Source of the DNA: CAZIMM01 sp964540415
Lineage (GTDB): Bacteria > Bacillota > Clostridia > Oscillospirales > Acutalibacteraceae
Direction of reading: 5' to 3'
Assembly: GCA_964540415.1 (NCBI GenBank)
Contig: CAZIMM010000004.1
Span: 1 to 60,278 of the forward strand
Length of the DNA stretch: 60,278 nucleotides
Under the pieces are notes generated by a model. The model ran no database searches. It was given only the letters and a program-made list of their open reading frames with translations, and had not been told where the DNA came from. The stretch's first letter is position 1; each line of letters begins with the position of its first letter. Shown here in pieces: positions 8,082-15,621 of the stretch. The position numbers and the translations under genes were made by a program.

Positions 8082-9749
8082 ATGAAAAGATTTAAAGAAA
8101 TCAAAACATATTATCGCAATTTTTCGGCAGAGGAAACCGGCGCCGTAATTGTCATTGTTGCGCTCTTGCTGGTTGTGTTGCTTTCGATAACCTCCTTTGC
8201 CGTTGACCTCGGCGTGGTTTATTATCAAAAATCAAAGCTGCAAACGGCAATGGATGCTGCGGCGCTCGCCGCAGTGCACGAAATGCCGGACCAGGGCGCG
8301 GCAAGGGCAAAGGCTCTTGAATTTGTCATCAAAAACGGCTACAACGTGGACGACGTCGAAGTCACTTTTCCCACAAACGATTCCGTGCGCGTGAGCAAAT
8401 CCACCCAGCAGAAAACCACCTTTGCAAACCTTTTCCACGTTGACATGGTGAACATCAAGCAGTATGCGACGGCGAAGCTCGTTTCAAAAAGCACAAGCTG
8501 CAATTTTGATTATCTGATGTTTGCCGGCAGCCCGGACTGCACAATCACACTGGGTGCTGTGTTCAAGCTCAACGGAAGCATGCACGCAAACCACAAATAT
8601 AATCTTCAGGGTGCAACCGCCGGCGGAGTGTGCTATGTCAGCGGCGCGGTTGAGGGATGCAACGGCGGATCAATCCCGAACGGTCCGACCGACAACAACC
8701 GCTGCTGGGTCGGGCAGGAGGTTGCGGACGCCGATTGGATAGACATGCCCGATTTTTCCCAGGTTCTGCTGGACATTGCCCCGCAGCTTCCAAATGAATA
8801 TCTGATGCACGGCTTCATTGTGCCCGCATATTCAACAAACCTTTCCGGCGGCGGTCCGATTTTTGACAATGGCTGGACGAATTATTACGTTTATCCGATT
8901 CCCGTCACTTTCAAATCGAACTACAACACGTGGACCGGAATCTGTGTTTACGGCAACGCTTATTTCAAATACGGCTGCGGCTCCCTCGGCTGGAACTCGG
9001 ACATTGCCGGCGACATCTACTGCAACGGCAACTTTTCCAAAGGCAGCGGCTCGTTTTTCGTCGGCGGGGACCTTTGTGTTGACGGCAATCTGACCATCAG
9101 CTCCACGAGCGCAATGAATAACCATTCGCCATACACCAGCTACATCGGCGGAGACATTTATGTTGACGGCAGCTTCACCCTCGGCGGCGGCGGCATCATG
9201 TATGTCGGCGGCAATATTTACGTCAACGGCGATGTCAATTTCTCGGGCAAATGCGTTGTGCAGGGCGACATAATCGCCAACGGCAAGGCAACCTTCGGCC
9301 AGCAGGTGACATGCAGCGGCGACATCCGCAGCGTGGGCGATATGAGATACGGCGGTCAGAACCCCTGTGTCACTCTCAACGGCGGTGTGATTTACTCTTC
9401 CGCAGGCAGCATTCAGTTCACGCAGGGCTTCACAATTGACGGCTGCGTCTATGCCTACGGCGACATCAACTGCGGCGGTATGCCGAACTTCATCGATTCC
9501 AATTCCGCAACACTTTCGGTTTATTCGCAAACGGGCGACATCAATTTCTATGCCGCAAGCACCGCGATTTACGGCATGGTTTACGCGCCCCAGGGCACGG
9601 TTACGATTGCGGGCAATACCTGTGAATACTACGGCAGCATCATCGCCGACAAGATCGGCGGGTCAATTCCGGCAAGACTGATTATGGGCGAAAACACAAG
9701 AGACCTGCCGTATTCAAAGAAGGTCAAGGTTGCCGCCCTTATTGAGTGA
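8082..9749 (+). CDS. TadG-like protein with C-terminal beta-solenoid domain
   Basis: This 555-residue protein begins with a TadG-like N-terminus: a membrane helix after ETGAVIVIVALLLVVLL, then FAVDLGVVYYQKSKLQTAMD and AAALAAVHEMP (residues about 20-70). The C-terminal two thirds repeats short GGDIYVNG / GDIYCNG / GDVNFSG units, with many Gly, Asn and Asp spaced as in a right-handed beta-solenoid (about 150-535). It is expected to be anchored by its N-terminus with the solenoid outside. It diverges from the Tad operon. TadG proteins act in pilus assembly; a tip or scaffold role for the solenoid is an inference. Confidence 0.8.
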   Translation: MKRFKEIKTYYRNFSAEETGAVIVIVALLLVVLLSITSFAVDLGVVYYQKSKLQTAMDAAALAAVHEMPDQGAARAKALEFVIKNGYNVDDVEVTFPTNDSVRVSKSTQQKTTFANLFHVDMVNIKQYATAKLVSKSTSCNFDYLMFAGSPDCTITLGAVFKLNGSMHANHKYNLQGATAGGVCYVSGAVEGCNGGSIPNGPTDNNRCWVGQEVADADWIDMPDFSQVLLDIAPQLPNEYLMHGFIVPAYSTNLSGGGPIFDNGWTNYYVYPIPVTFKSNYNTWTGICVYGNAYFKYGCGSLGWNSDIAGDIYCNGNFSKGSGSFFVGGDLCVDGNLTISSTSAMNNHSPYTSYIGGDIYVDGSFTLGGGGIMYVGGNIYVNGDVNFSGKCVVQGDIIANGKATFGQQVTCSGDIRSVGDMRYGGQNPCVTLNGGVIYSSAGSIQFTQGFTIDGCVYAYGDINCGGMPNFIDSNSATLSVYSQTGDINFYAASTAIYGMVYAPQGTVTIAGNTCEYYGSIIADKIGGSIPARLIMGENTRDLPYSKKVKVAALIE

Positions 9750-9791
9750 CCGCGTTAACGCTCTCACGCTCTTTGAAAAGTGCGGGCGCGC

Positions 9792-9884
9792 GGCATTCAG
9801 TGCAGACCGAAAATAAAACTGAATATAAAACAAATTGTACGGATTTTGAGTCTGCCCGAAAAACAAAACAGCTCAAGACCCGTA
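9792..9884 (+). repeat. Diverged copy of the 30854-31063 inverted-repeat element (partial)
   Basis: About 93 bp match, in opposite orientation, the right half of the small element at 30854-31063. Shared blocks are GCATT-AG-GCAGACC, ACGGATT-TGA and AAACAGCTCAA. The terminal repeat is eroded, so this is a fragment. Confidence 0.6.
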
Positions 9885-9994
9885 CTCTTATTTTGCATGA
9901 ATTTTTTAGCCGTTTTTCCATGCGCGGACGGCTGCGTGTCCGGACACACAATGCACACCCATGCGAGGAGAAACGCACACGCGAAATCCTCACC

Positions 9995-10182
9995 GTAGGG
10001 CGGGGGCTTGCTCCCGCCGCTGTAAAAACTAACCTCACACCAATCGAACGGATATTCGCAGAACAGCTGTTTGATCGCTAAAAACGATATGATAATGTGA
10101 AAAATGATAATTGCGATTATGCTAACGCACATACACGCCATCATTGTTCTGACCTCTGAAACGGCGGGAGCAAGCCCCCTAC
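9995..10182 (+). pseudogene. REP-bounded fragment of a REP-associated transposase gene
   Basis: This 188-bp stretch aligns over its whole length with the middle of the intact transposase gene at 20880-21371 (its 20991-21184 part), including the segment coding around the HUH motif. It contains stop codons and frame breaks. It begins with a 24-bp palindrome arm identical to that in the intact gene and ends with a 4-base-shortened copy of the inverted arm. Similarity stops at these palindromes on both sides. The rest of the 541-bp gap (9750-10290) has only an element fragment (9792-9884) and a promoter. Confidence 0.75.
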
Positions 10183-10233
10183 TCTGCATTTAAATTCACA
10201 ATTCACATTGAAAAACACCTCGCTATATTTTTC

Positions 10234-10262
10234 TGGACAAAATGATAATAATATGGTAGAAT
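10234..10262 (+). promoter_or_regulatory. Promoter of the gene at 10291
   Basis: TGGACA (10234-10239), a 17-bp spacer and TAGAAT (10257-10262), placed 28 bp before the start codon. One mismatch in each hexamer. Confidence 0.55.
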
Positions 10263-10290
10263 ATTTTTCAGCTTATTTCAGGAGGATAAA

Positions 10291-11178
10291 ATGACTGAAC
10301 TCAACGACGCGTTGACCCAGATTACGGGTCAGCTCAACGAAACCTTCAAGGCATACAAATTGCAGGCGGTTTATCCCGAAGGGGAAAAGAAGACCGGTCT
10401 GCCCGTTGAAAATCTTGAAAACGGACGCAGTATTCTGACATATGAGGCACCTGCGGGTGCTGTTCGCTTTGAGTACTTCGGGGACAGGCTGACAATCAAG
10501 TTCGCCGAGCCCGCCGAGGAGGGCGGATATTCCGCGTTCACCGACTCCTCCGCTTCTCTGCTCGACCTTGAGCATTTCAACCAAAAAGACGTAAAATATA
10601 TTTCGGGCGAAATCCGCGAGAGCCTCGAGGCACGCTTCGGCAATCCCTCCGCGGGGACGGCGGTGATCAAAGCTCCGAAGACGGTGTCCAAGGCGGCGGC
10701 GAAGAGCGGCGCTGTATACTACGACGCAAACACGCTTGCAAGCCGTCTTATTTCCGGACTTTTCCCGGAGTTGCGCGCGGATTACAACGACAATATCCAG
10801 ACCTACGGCGAGTTTTTGCAGGACGATTTTTTTGACCGCTTCGGAACTCCCGCGGTGCTTGAGGTCATCCGGCAGAACGACCCTGTCCGCATGAAAAAAA
10901 TGTTCAACATTTTCAACGACATTTATCCGGACGCCACAAACGAAACGCAGGATCTGATTGCCGTAACCGTTCTCGGCGCTATGGACAATGATCAGGATCT
11001 GCTTGCGCGCTGTGTTGATTACATGAGCCCGGAGCTGACTCAGCCCGTCATCAAGGTCAACCGCTTCTTTGCAACCCGCGCCGGAAAAAAGGCAAAAGAA
11101 AAGCTCAAAAATCCGCCCCTTTACAAACCCAAAAAGGATAAGAAAAAGGGCGGGCTTTTAAGCATGCTCGGAATGTGA
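10291..11178 (+). CDS. Uncharacterised cytoplasmic protein
   Basis: I do not recognise this 295-residue protein by family name. It has no signal peptide or membrane segment. Residues 1-125 look like a small alpha/beta module containing a beta hairpin (ILTYEAPAGAVRFEYFGDRL). After an Ala/Lys linker, residues 140-265 are helical (RLISGLFPELRADYNDNIQT, FLQDDFFDRFGTPAVLEVIR). The last 30 residues are strongly Lys-rich and end KGGLLSMLGM. AGGAGG stands 7 bases before the ATG. It converges with the exonuclease III gene 7 bp away, so it is a single-gene unit with its own promoter. Confidence 0.8.
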   Translation: MTELNDALTQITGQLNETFKAYKLQAVYPEGEKKTGLPVENLENGRSILTYEAPAGAVRFEYFGDRLTIKFAEPAEEGGYSAFTDSSASLLDLEHFNQKDVKYISGEIRESLEARFGNPSAGTAVIKAPKTVSKAAAKSGAVYYDANTLASRLISGLFPELRADYNDNIQTYGEFLQDDFFDRFGTPAVLEVIRQNDPVRMKKMFNIFNDIYPDATNETQDLIAVTVLGAMDNDQDLLARCVDYMSPELTQPVIKVNRFFATRAGKKAKEKLKNPPLYKPKKDKKKGGLLSMLGM

Positions 11179-11185
11179 TTCCGTT

Positions 11186-11950
11186 TTAAAAATCAATATC
11201 CAGAGTTAATTCAACGGGGCAGTGATCGGAGCCGGTTATAAGGCTGTGTATCGCCGCTCCGTTCAGTTTTTCCCGAAGCCCGGCGCTGACGAGAAAATAG
11301 TCAATGCGCCAGCCGACGTTCTTTTCGCGCGCGTGGAAGCGGTAGCTCCACCAGGAATACACATTCTCCAGCTCCGGATAAAAATATCTGAACGAGTCGA
11401 TGAAGCCGCTGTCCAGCAGCCGTGAAAACTTTTCGCGTTCCTCGTCCGTGAAGCCGGGATTGCGGCGGTTTGTCTTCGGGTTTTTCAAATCAATTTCCCT
11501 GTGGGCAACGTTGAGGTCGCCGCAGAAAACAACCGGCTTTTTCTCCGCAAGGCGGCAGACGTATTCTCTGAAATCGTCCTCCCATTTCATGCGGTAGTCA
11601 AGGCGGCGCAGCTCGTCCTGCGAGTTCGGGGTATAGACGCACACAAGGAAGAACCGCTCATATTCGAGAGTTATCATTCTTCCCTCGCGGTCGTGTTCCT
11701 CAATGCCCATGCCGTAAAAAACATTCAGCGGCTCACGCTTTGTGAAGACGGCAGTGCCGGAATAGCCCTTCTTTTCCGCAGAGTTCAGAAACCTGCTGTA
11801 GCCCTCCGGAAAAAAGTCTGCCTGCTCGGGCTGAAGCTTTGTTTCCTGCAGGCAGAAGATGTCCGCGTCAAGCTCCGCGAAAATTTCCGCAAAGCCCTTT
11901 GTCATGCAGGCGCGCAGGCCGTTGACGTTCCACGAAATAAATTTCAGCAT
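11186..11950 (-). CDS. xth: Exodeoxyribonuclease III
   Basis: This 254-residue EEP-fold nuclease shows the family motifs in order: FISWNVNGLRA at the start, LQETK (catalytic Glu, ~35), GDLNVAHREIDL (~145), WRIDYFLVS, and the terminal GSDHCPVEL with the catalytic His. It is an AP endonuclease / 3'-5' exonuclease for base-excision repair. The length is normal. AGAGGG precedes the ATG. It lies 13 bp past thiT and could be read through from the TPP-controlled operon. Confidence 0.93.
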   Translation of the reverse strand: MLKFISWNVNGLRACMTKGFAEIFAELDADIFCLQETKLQPEQADFFPEGYSRFLNSAEKKGYSGTAVFTKREPLNVFYGMGIEEHDREGRMITLEYERFFLVCVYTPNSQDELRRLDYRMKWEDDFREYVCRLAEKKPVVFCGDLNVAHREIDLKNPKTNRRNPGFTDEEREKFSRLLDSGFIDSFRYFYPELENVYSWWSYRFHAREKNVGWRIDYFLVSAGLREKLNGAAIHSLITGSDHCPVELTLDIDF

Positions 11951-11963
11951 TATGTGCCCTCTT

Positions 11964-12599
11964 TCAGCTTTCCATCAGTTTTTTTATCGGCTTAACGGAA
12001 ATTATGACAGCGCTGAGCACAACCGTCCCGATAATCTCCGGTATCATATACGTTCCGTTGTAAATAAGAGAATACACCATCGCCAGAGCCGTTCCGGAAA
12101 ACTCCGAAAGAAGACGCGGACCGAAGGAGGAGGTGGTGTCCAGGGTGAAAAACCATTCTGCGTAGCTGCCGAAAATGATGAAGCCGGAGACAAAGTGGCA
12201 AAAATATCTCAACAGCCCCGCAATCAGCGAGCCGAGCGCAAAGGAAAGCGGCGCTTTTTTGATTTTTCGCCTGAACATTCCCGAAAGACCCAGCACTCCG
12301 AACGCGACAAGATAATCGAGAGCGAGCACCCCGAGGACGGCACCCGCCGACTGCCCCGCAAACGCTGCGCTTGTTGCCGCGCCGATGACCGCCTGAATTG
12401 CGCCGTATGCCACGCCGCAAACAACTCCCCAGCGGGCGCCGTACATATAGCCGAGCATGACAATCGGCAGCATGCTGAAGGCGGTTACCGTGCCGCCGTA
12501 GGGCAGAGCCGCAAAGCGGATGAGAGAAAGAATTGTTGCGAGCGCGATGAATATTCCGCTCACGGTGAGACGTTGAATTTTTTTGCCTTCCCTGTTCAT
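11964..12599 (-). CDS. thiT: Thiamine ECF transporter substrate-binding component ThiT
   Basis: This 211-residue, six-helix membrane protein shows the ThiT signatures: GYMYGARWGVVCGVAYG in the first half and LRYFCHFVSGFIIFGSYA with YSLIYNGTYMIPE in the second. These are the aromatic and polar residues around the thiamine pocket in the family. It needs a shared ECF energizing module (EcfA/A'/T) that is not in the window. It lies 39 bp downstream of the glycosidase-like gene, both behind a TPP riboswitch, which supports thiamine as substrate. Confidence 0.93.
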   Translation of the reverse strand: MNREGKKIQRLTVSGIFIALATILSLIRFAALPYGGTVTAFSMLPIVMLGYMYGARWGVVCGVAYGAIQAVIGAATSAAFAGQSAGAVLGVLALDYLVAFGVLGLSGMFRRKIKKAPLSFALGSLIAGLLRYFCHFVSGFIIFGSYAEWFFTLDTTSSFGPRLLSEFSGTALAMVYSLIYNGTYMIPEIIGTVVLSAVIISVKPIKKLMES

Positions 12600-12638
12600 T
12601 TCAGATTATTGACCTTTCAAATATAAATATTCCCGGCT

Positions 12639-13970
12639 TTATGAAACCGTGATGAACACGCCTTCACAGCTTTCGAGTGTCAGCGCGAGCTTTCCGGAGG
12701 GGTAGCTTTCCGCAGCACCCTTGCGGTAAACCACAGCGGTTTTTCCGGAGGGTATGTTCAAAGTGAACGCGGCATCGGTGTCAAGCTGAGGCTCGCTCAT
12801 GTTCACAACGGTGTAAGCCTTGCCGTCGCCGTCCTTCAAATCAAAGCAGCCGACAAGCAGCGGGTCGCACGAATTGAGCTGCGGCTTTTTTGTTTCCACG
12901 GGGGTGAGATACGCATCGTCAAGCACGCCCGCACAGCTCCGTTTGTTGAGCAGATAAGCACCCTTGCTTTCGTAATTTCCGTAAACACCGGCGAACGCCT
13001 TCAATTCGGAATTGACCTGCTTGACAGAATAGTAGGTTTCCGTCCTCTCGCCTGCGGGGTTAATGAGGTGGGTGCTTGAGTCCCACCAGCCACCGTCATA
13101 GCAGGCGTGAATGATTGCCTTCGCCCCGAACGCCACGGTGACATAGGACTGCCAGCGAATGTCCGCAGTGTCGCACGGTCTGGCATAGCTTCCTTCCTTT
13201 GCAGCCTCGCCCGTCGCCTGGGTTATAACCCAGAGGTCGCGCCCCGTTGCGCGGCACGCCTCGGCAAGAATGTCAAGATTTCTCAGCCAGAGAACACGCG
13301 TTGACTTTTCACCGTTGGCTTCAATGCCCAGCGGATAGATGTCAACCGAGATATAGTCGGTGTCGATTTTGTTAATATAGTCGGACACATGACGCCTGTA
13401 TTTGTCAACATAGGGGTTTGTCACGTCGCGGTTCAAAAAGAGCACATTGTTGAGGAGAGAAATGTCGGGGGAGTTGCCGAGCTGCTCTTCGTTTGCATAC
13501 ATCGGGAACAGGTTGATGAGCGGCAGCTTGCCCGGCACGCTCATGTAGTAGGACTTGACCATCTCGTCGAGCTTTTCAAATTCCGCGGAGGTCGGCTCGT
13601 CAATGAGGTCGTTGCCCCAAACGCTCGTGTGGCTGTTCTGAATGTCACCGGGCATGAGCGTCAGCCATTGGGACGGATTTTTCACCTCATAATAAAATGT
13701 CGGCAGCTTATAGTTCTTTGCGATAACGCCGATGCCGTATCTGTCGCACAGGTCGAGGAAGGGCTCGTCAACTCCGGTTATGAAGAAATCGAAGTCCGCA
13801 TCCTTGGCATATTTCACATATTGCTCCTGCCTGTGATTGATGTTGTAGCCGCCGATGAGCAGAGATGAATTGTCAAAGCTGTAGTTTTGCCGTTTCGCCT
13901 GAATCGGTGTGCCCTCGGTGAGACCGACAACACTGCCGAGGGACGCGGGCATGATGAAAAGCATGCTCAT
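12639..13970 (-). CDS. Glycoside-hydrolase-like (TIM-barrel) protein, signal peptide out of frame
   Basis: The intact frame gives 443 residues. It reads like a secreted (beta/alpha)8 glycosidase: NDLIDEPTSAEFEKLDEM, DYISVDIYPL, DLWVITQATGE, AIIHACYDGGWW, then a small C-terminal beta domain ending LESCEGVFITVS. Starting at 13970 it has only a partial hydrophobic N-terminus and no ribosome binding site. A good site (GAGGG) and ATG lie at 14017, reading MAFLKLCLRFLTLFMI in another frame before stopping in an ATGA overlap. A one-base shift would join them into a proper signal peptide. It is first in the TPP-riboswitch operon. Substrate is unknown. Confidence 0.7.
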   Translation of the reverse strand: MSMLFIMPASLGSVVGLTEGTPIQAKRQNYSFDNSSLLIGGYNINHRQEQYVKYAKDADFDFFITGVDEPFLDLCDRYGIGVIAKNYKLPTFYYEVKNPSQWLTLMPGDIQNSHTSVWGNDLIDEPTSAEFEKLDEMVKSYYMSVPGKLPLINLFPMYANEEQLGNSPDISLLNNVLFLNRDVTNPYVDKYRRHVSDYINKIDTDYISVDIYPLGIEANGEKSTRVLWLRNLDILAEACRATGRDLWVITQATGEAAKEGSYARPCDTADIRWQSYVTVAFGAKAIIHACYDGGWWDSSTHLINPAGERTETYYSVKQVNSELKAFAGVYGNYESKGAYLLNKRSCAGVLDDAYLTPVETKKPQLNSCDPLLVGCFDLKDGDGKAYTVVNMSEPQLDTDAAFTLNIPSGKTAVVYRKGAAESYPSGKLALTLESCEGVFITVS

Positions 13971-14017
13971 ATCATAAAAAGAGTGAGGAAGCGAAGACAA
14001 AGTTTCAAAAATGCCAT
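13967..14017 (-). other. Out-of-frame signal-peptide start of the glycosidase-like gene
   Basis: This 16-codon reading frame (MAFLKLCLRFLTLFMI) has a GAGGG site 8 bases upstream and ends in a TGA overlapping the ATG of the main frame. Its charge and hydrophobicity match the missing n-region and first half of a signal peptide, so a frameshift between 13967 and 14017 is likely. A coupled leader peptide is the alternative. Confidence 0.55.
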
Positions 14018-14034
14018 GAAATTTACCCTCTTTC

Positions 14035-14065
14035 AAAAAAAATAGCCGAAGGCTCAACCTTCGGC
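14035..14065 (-). terminator. Terminator of the TPP riboswitch
   Basis: Stem GCCGAAGG/CCTTCGGC with a five-base loop (14045-14065) is followed on the minus strand by eight T. It lies between the TPP aptamer and the first gene, as expected for transcription attenuation by bound TPP. Confidence 0.88.
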
Positions 14066-14080
14066 GTTAATAACTTTTGA

Positions 14081-14165
14081 TTCCTACGCCGGCATTATCC
14101 GGATCAGGTTGAAAGGGTCATGGACTCAACAGCCCAAATCTCAGCCGATAACATCAGCACCCCGA
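14081..14165 (-). promoter_or_regulatory. TPP (THI-box) riboswitch
   Basis: On the minus strand the leader contains the conserved THI blocks in order: GGGGTGC, GGCTGAGA, ACCCTTTCAACCTGATC, GGATAATGCCGGCGTAGGAA. A terminator follows directly. In bacteria this class shuts off thiamine synthesis or uptake genes when TPP is high, matching thiT downstream. Confidence 0.96.
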
Positions 14166-14186
14166 AAATATTTGCTTGTTACGGCA

Positions 14187-14215
14187 ATTATATTATGAAA
14201 AGGGGTTGTTGTCAA
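14187..14215 (-). promoter_or_regulatory. Promoter of the TPP-riboswitch operon
   Basis: TTGACA (14215-14210), a 17-bp spacer and a consensus TATAAT (14192-14187) on the minus strand. A divergent plus-strand TTGTCA (14208-14213) overlaps the -35, with TATAAT/TAATAT near 14228-14235 toward the flavin reductase gene, so the two promoters may compete. Confidence 0.85.
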
Positions 14216-14368
14216 GCGGAATTTGAAATATAATATAACCGTGTCAATTTTCTCCCCGTTCCGGAGCGGCAGCACCGACCTTTGAACACTGCCGAGCCCT
14301 GCGCGGGGTTTCGGGATTGCACTGGCAATCTCACATTCTGCAAATCAAATTGTAAGGAGGCATTCCGC

Positions 14369-14881
14369 ATGAAAAAGGCAAATTTCCGCGACATTTCAGA
14401 AAACGCCGTAAAGCTGCTTGCCGAGGACTGGGCACTCGTCTGCGCCGGAAACGAAAACGGCTGCAACGGCATGACTGTCAGCTGGGGCGGTGTCGGCGAG
14501 CTTTGGGGCATGGATGTTGTTTACATCTTTCTGCGCCCCGGCCGTTACACAAAAAAGTTCGTTGACGAAAACGGACTGTTCACCCTGAGCTTCTTCGGCG
14601 GCGAATACAAAAAGGAGCTCGGCTATTTCGGCAAAGTCTCCGGCAGAGATGAGGACAAATTTAAATCCGGCGGACTGACTCCCGTTTTTTCGGACGGCAC
14701 GGTTTATCCCGAGCAGGCAAAGCTCGTGCTCGTGTGCAGAAAAATCGCGCTATATAAGCTGGGTCCCGACGGCTTCCTTGACAAAAGCATTGCCGGCAAC
14801 TATTCCTCGGACGATTTCCACACTATGTATGTCGGTGAGATTACCGACTGCTANNNNNNNNNNAAGTGCAGGGAGATGTAA
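14369..14881 (+). CDS. Flavin reductase-like protein (interrupted by assembly gap)
   Basis: Starting at the ATG with AAGGAGG eight bases upstream, the protein shows a flavin reductase-like split-barrel domain: NGCNGMTVSWGGVGELWG, VVYIFLRPGRYTKKFVDENG, FTLSFFGGEYKKELGYFGK, VSGRDEDKF. These proteins bind FMN and often reduce flavins. Ten N at 14854-14863 replace part of the C-terminus, so the last residues and the distance to the next gene are uncertain. It heads a same-strand run with the ThuA-like and Gfo/Idh genes. Confidence 0.82.
   Translation: MKKANFRDISENAVKLLAEDWALVCAGNENGCNGMTVSWGGVGELWGMDVVYIFLRPGRYTKKFVDENGLFTLSFFGGEYKKELGYFGKVSGRDEDKFKSGGLTPVFSDGTVYPEQAKLVLVCRKIALYKLGPDGFLDKSIAGNYSSDDFHTMYVGEITDCXXXXKCREM
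14854..14863. other. Assembly gap (ten N)
   Basis: Ten consecutive N, probably a scaffold placeholder of unknown true length. Sequence may be missing between the flavin reductase and ThuA-like genes. Confidence 0.99.
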
Positions 14882-14883
14882 AA

Positions 14884-15606
14884 ATGAAAAAAGCACTGAT
14901 TTTTTTCGGCGGCTGGGACGGCCATCAACCCGAGCTTGTGTCCGCCCGGTTCAAAAAAGCACTTGAGCAGGAGGGCTATTCGGTTGAGGCAAGAAACGAT
15001 ATGGAGCGGCTGAAGGACGTTGAATATCTCTGCTCGCTCGACCTCATCGTTCCCTGCTGGACAGGGGGCACAATCGAGGGCGAGTATACCCGCAACATTT
15101 CCAAAGCACTCGGTTCGGGTGTGGGGCTAGCGGGCTGTCATGGCGGAATGTGCGATTCCTTCAGGCAGGACACCGAGTGGCAGTTCATCACCGGCGGCCA
15201 GTGGGTGAGCCATCCCGGCGGCGACGGAATAACCTACACCGTCAACATCCGCCAAGGTTCAAGCCCAATCACCGAGGGGCTGGAGGATTTTGAGGTGTGC
15301 AGCGAGCATTACTACCTGCACGTTGACCCTTCAATCGAGGTTCTCGCCTCAACGCATATGCCCCTTATTACATATTATCACATCTCTAACAAGCCGATTG
15401 AAATGCCCGTTGTGTGGACAAAATTCTGGGGCAACGGCCGCGTGTTTTACAACTCCCTCGGCCATCATGACGACGTGTTCGACAAATCGCCAACCGCAAT
15501 GGTTCTGATGAAAAGAGGAATGCTCTGGGCGGGCGCAGGAAAGGAATTCGCAATGAAAAACGGTCTGACAACGGAAAGATTTGAAAACAGCGCAAAGATG
15601 TATTGA
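14884..15606 (+). CDS. ThuA-like domain protein
   Basis: This 240-residue protein has the ThuA (class I glutamine-amidotransferase-like fold) pattern: ALIFFGGWDGHQPE at the start, GCHGGMCDSFRQDTEW with a conserved His-Gly-Gly, TGGQWVSHPGG, PITEGLEDFEV and VFYNSLGHHDDVF. ThuA proteins are tied to disaccharide or sugar oxidation and often sit with Gfo/Idh/MocA oxidoreductases, as here (next gene 15 bp downstream). GGGAG precedes the ATG. Its exact reaction is not known. Confidence 0.9.
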   Translation: MKKALIFFGGWDGHQPELVSARFKKALEQEGYSVEARNDMERLKDVEYLCSLDLIVPCWTGGTIEGEYTRNISKALGSGVGLAGCHGGMCDSFRQDTEWQFITGGQWVSHPGGDGITYTVNIRQGSSPITEGLEDFEVCSEHYYLHVDPSIEVLASTHMPLITYYHISNKPIEMPVVWTKFWGNGRVFYNSLGHHDDVFDKSPTAMVLMKRGMLWAGAGKEFAMKNGLTTERFENSAKMY

Positions 15607-15621
15607 TAAGGAGAGATAAAA

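Noticed and set aside
9746..10081. Plus-strand small open frame after the TadG-like gene
   Set aside because: It runs through an element fragment and the REP-bounded transposase remnant, with no ribosome binding site or domain.
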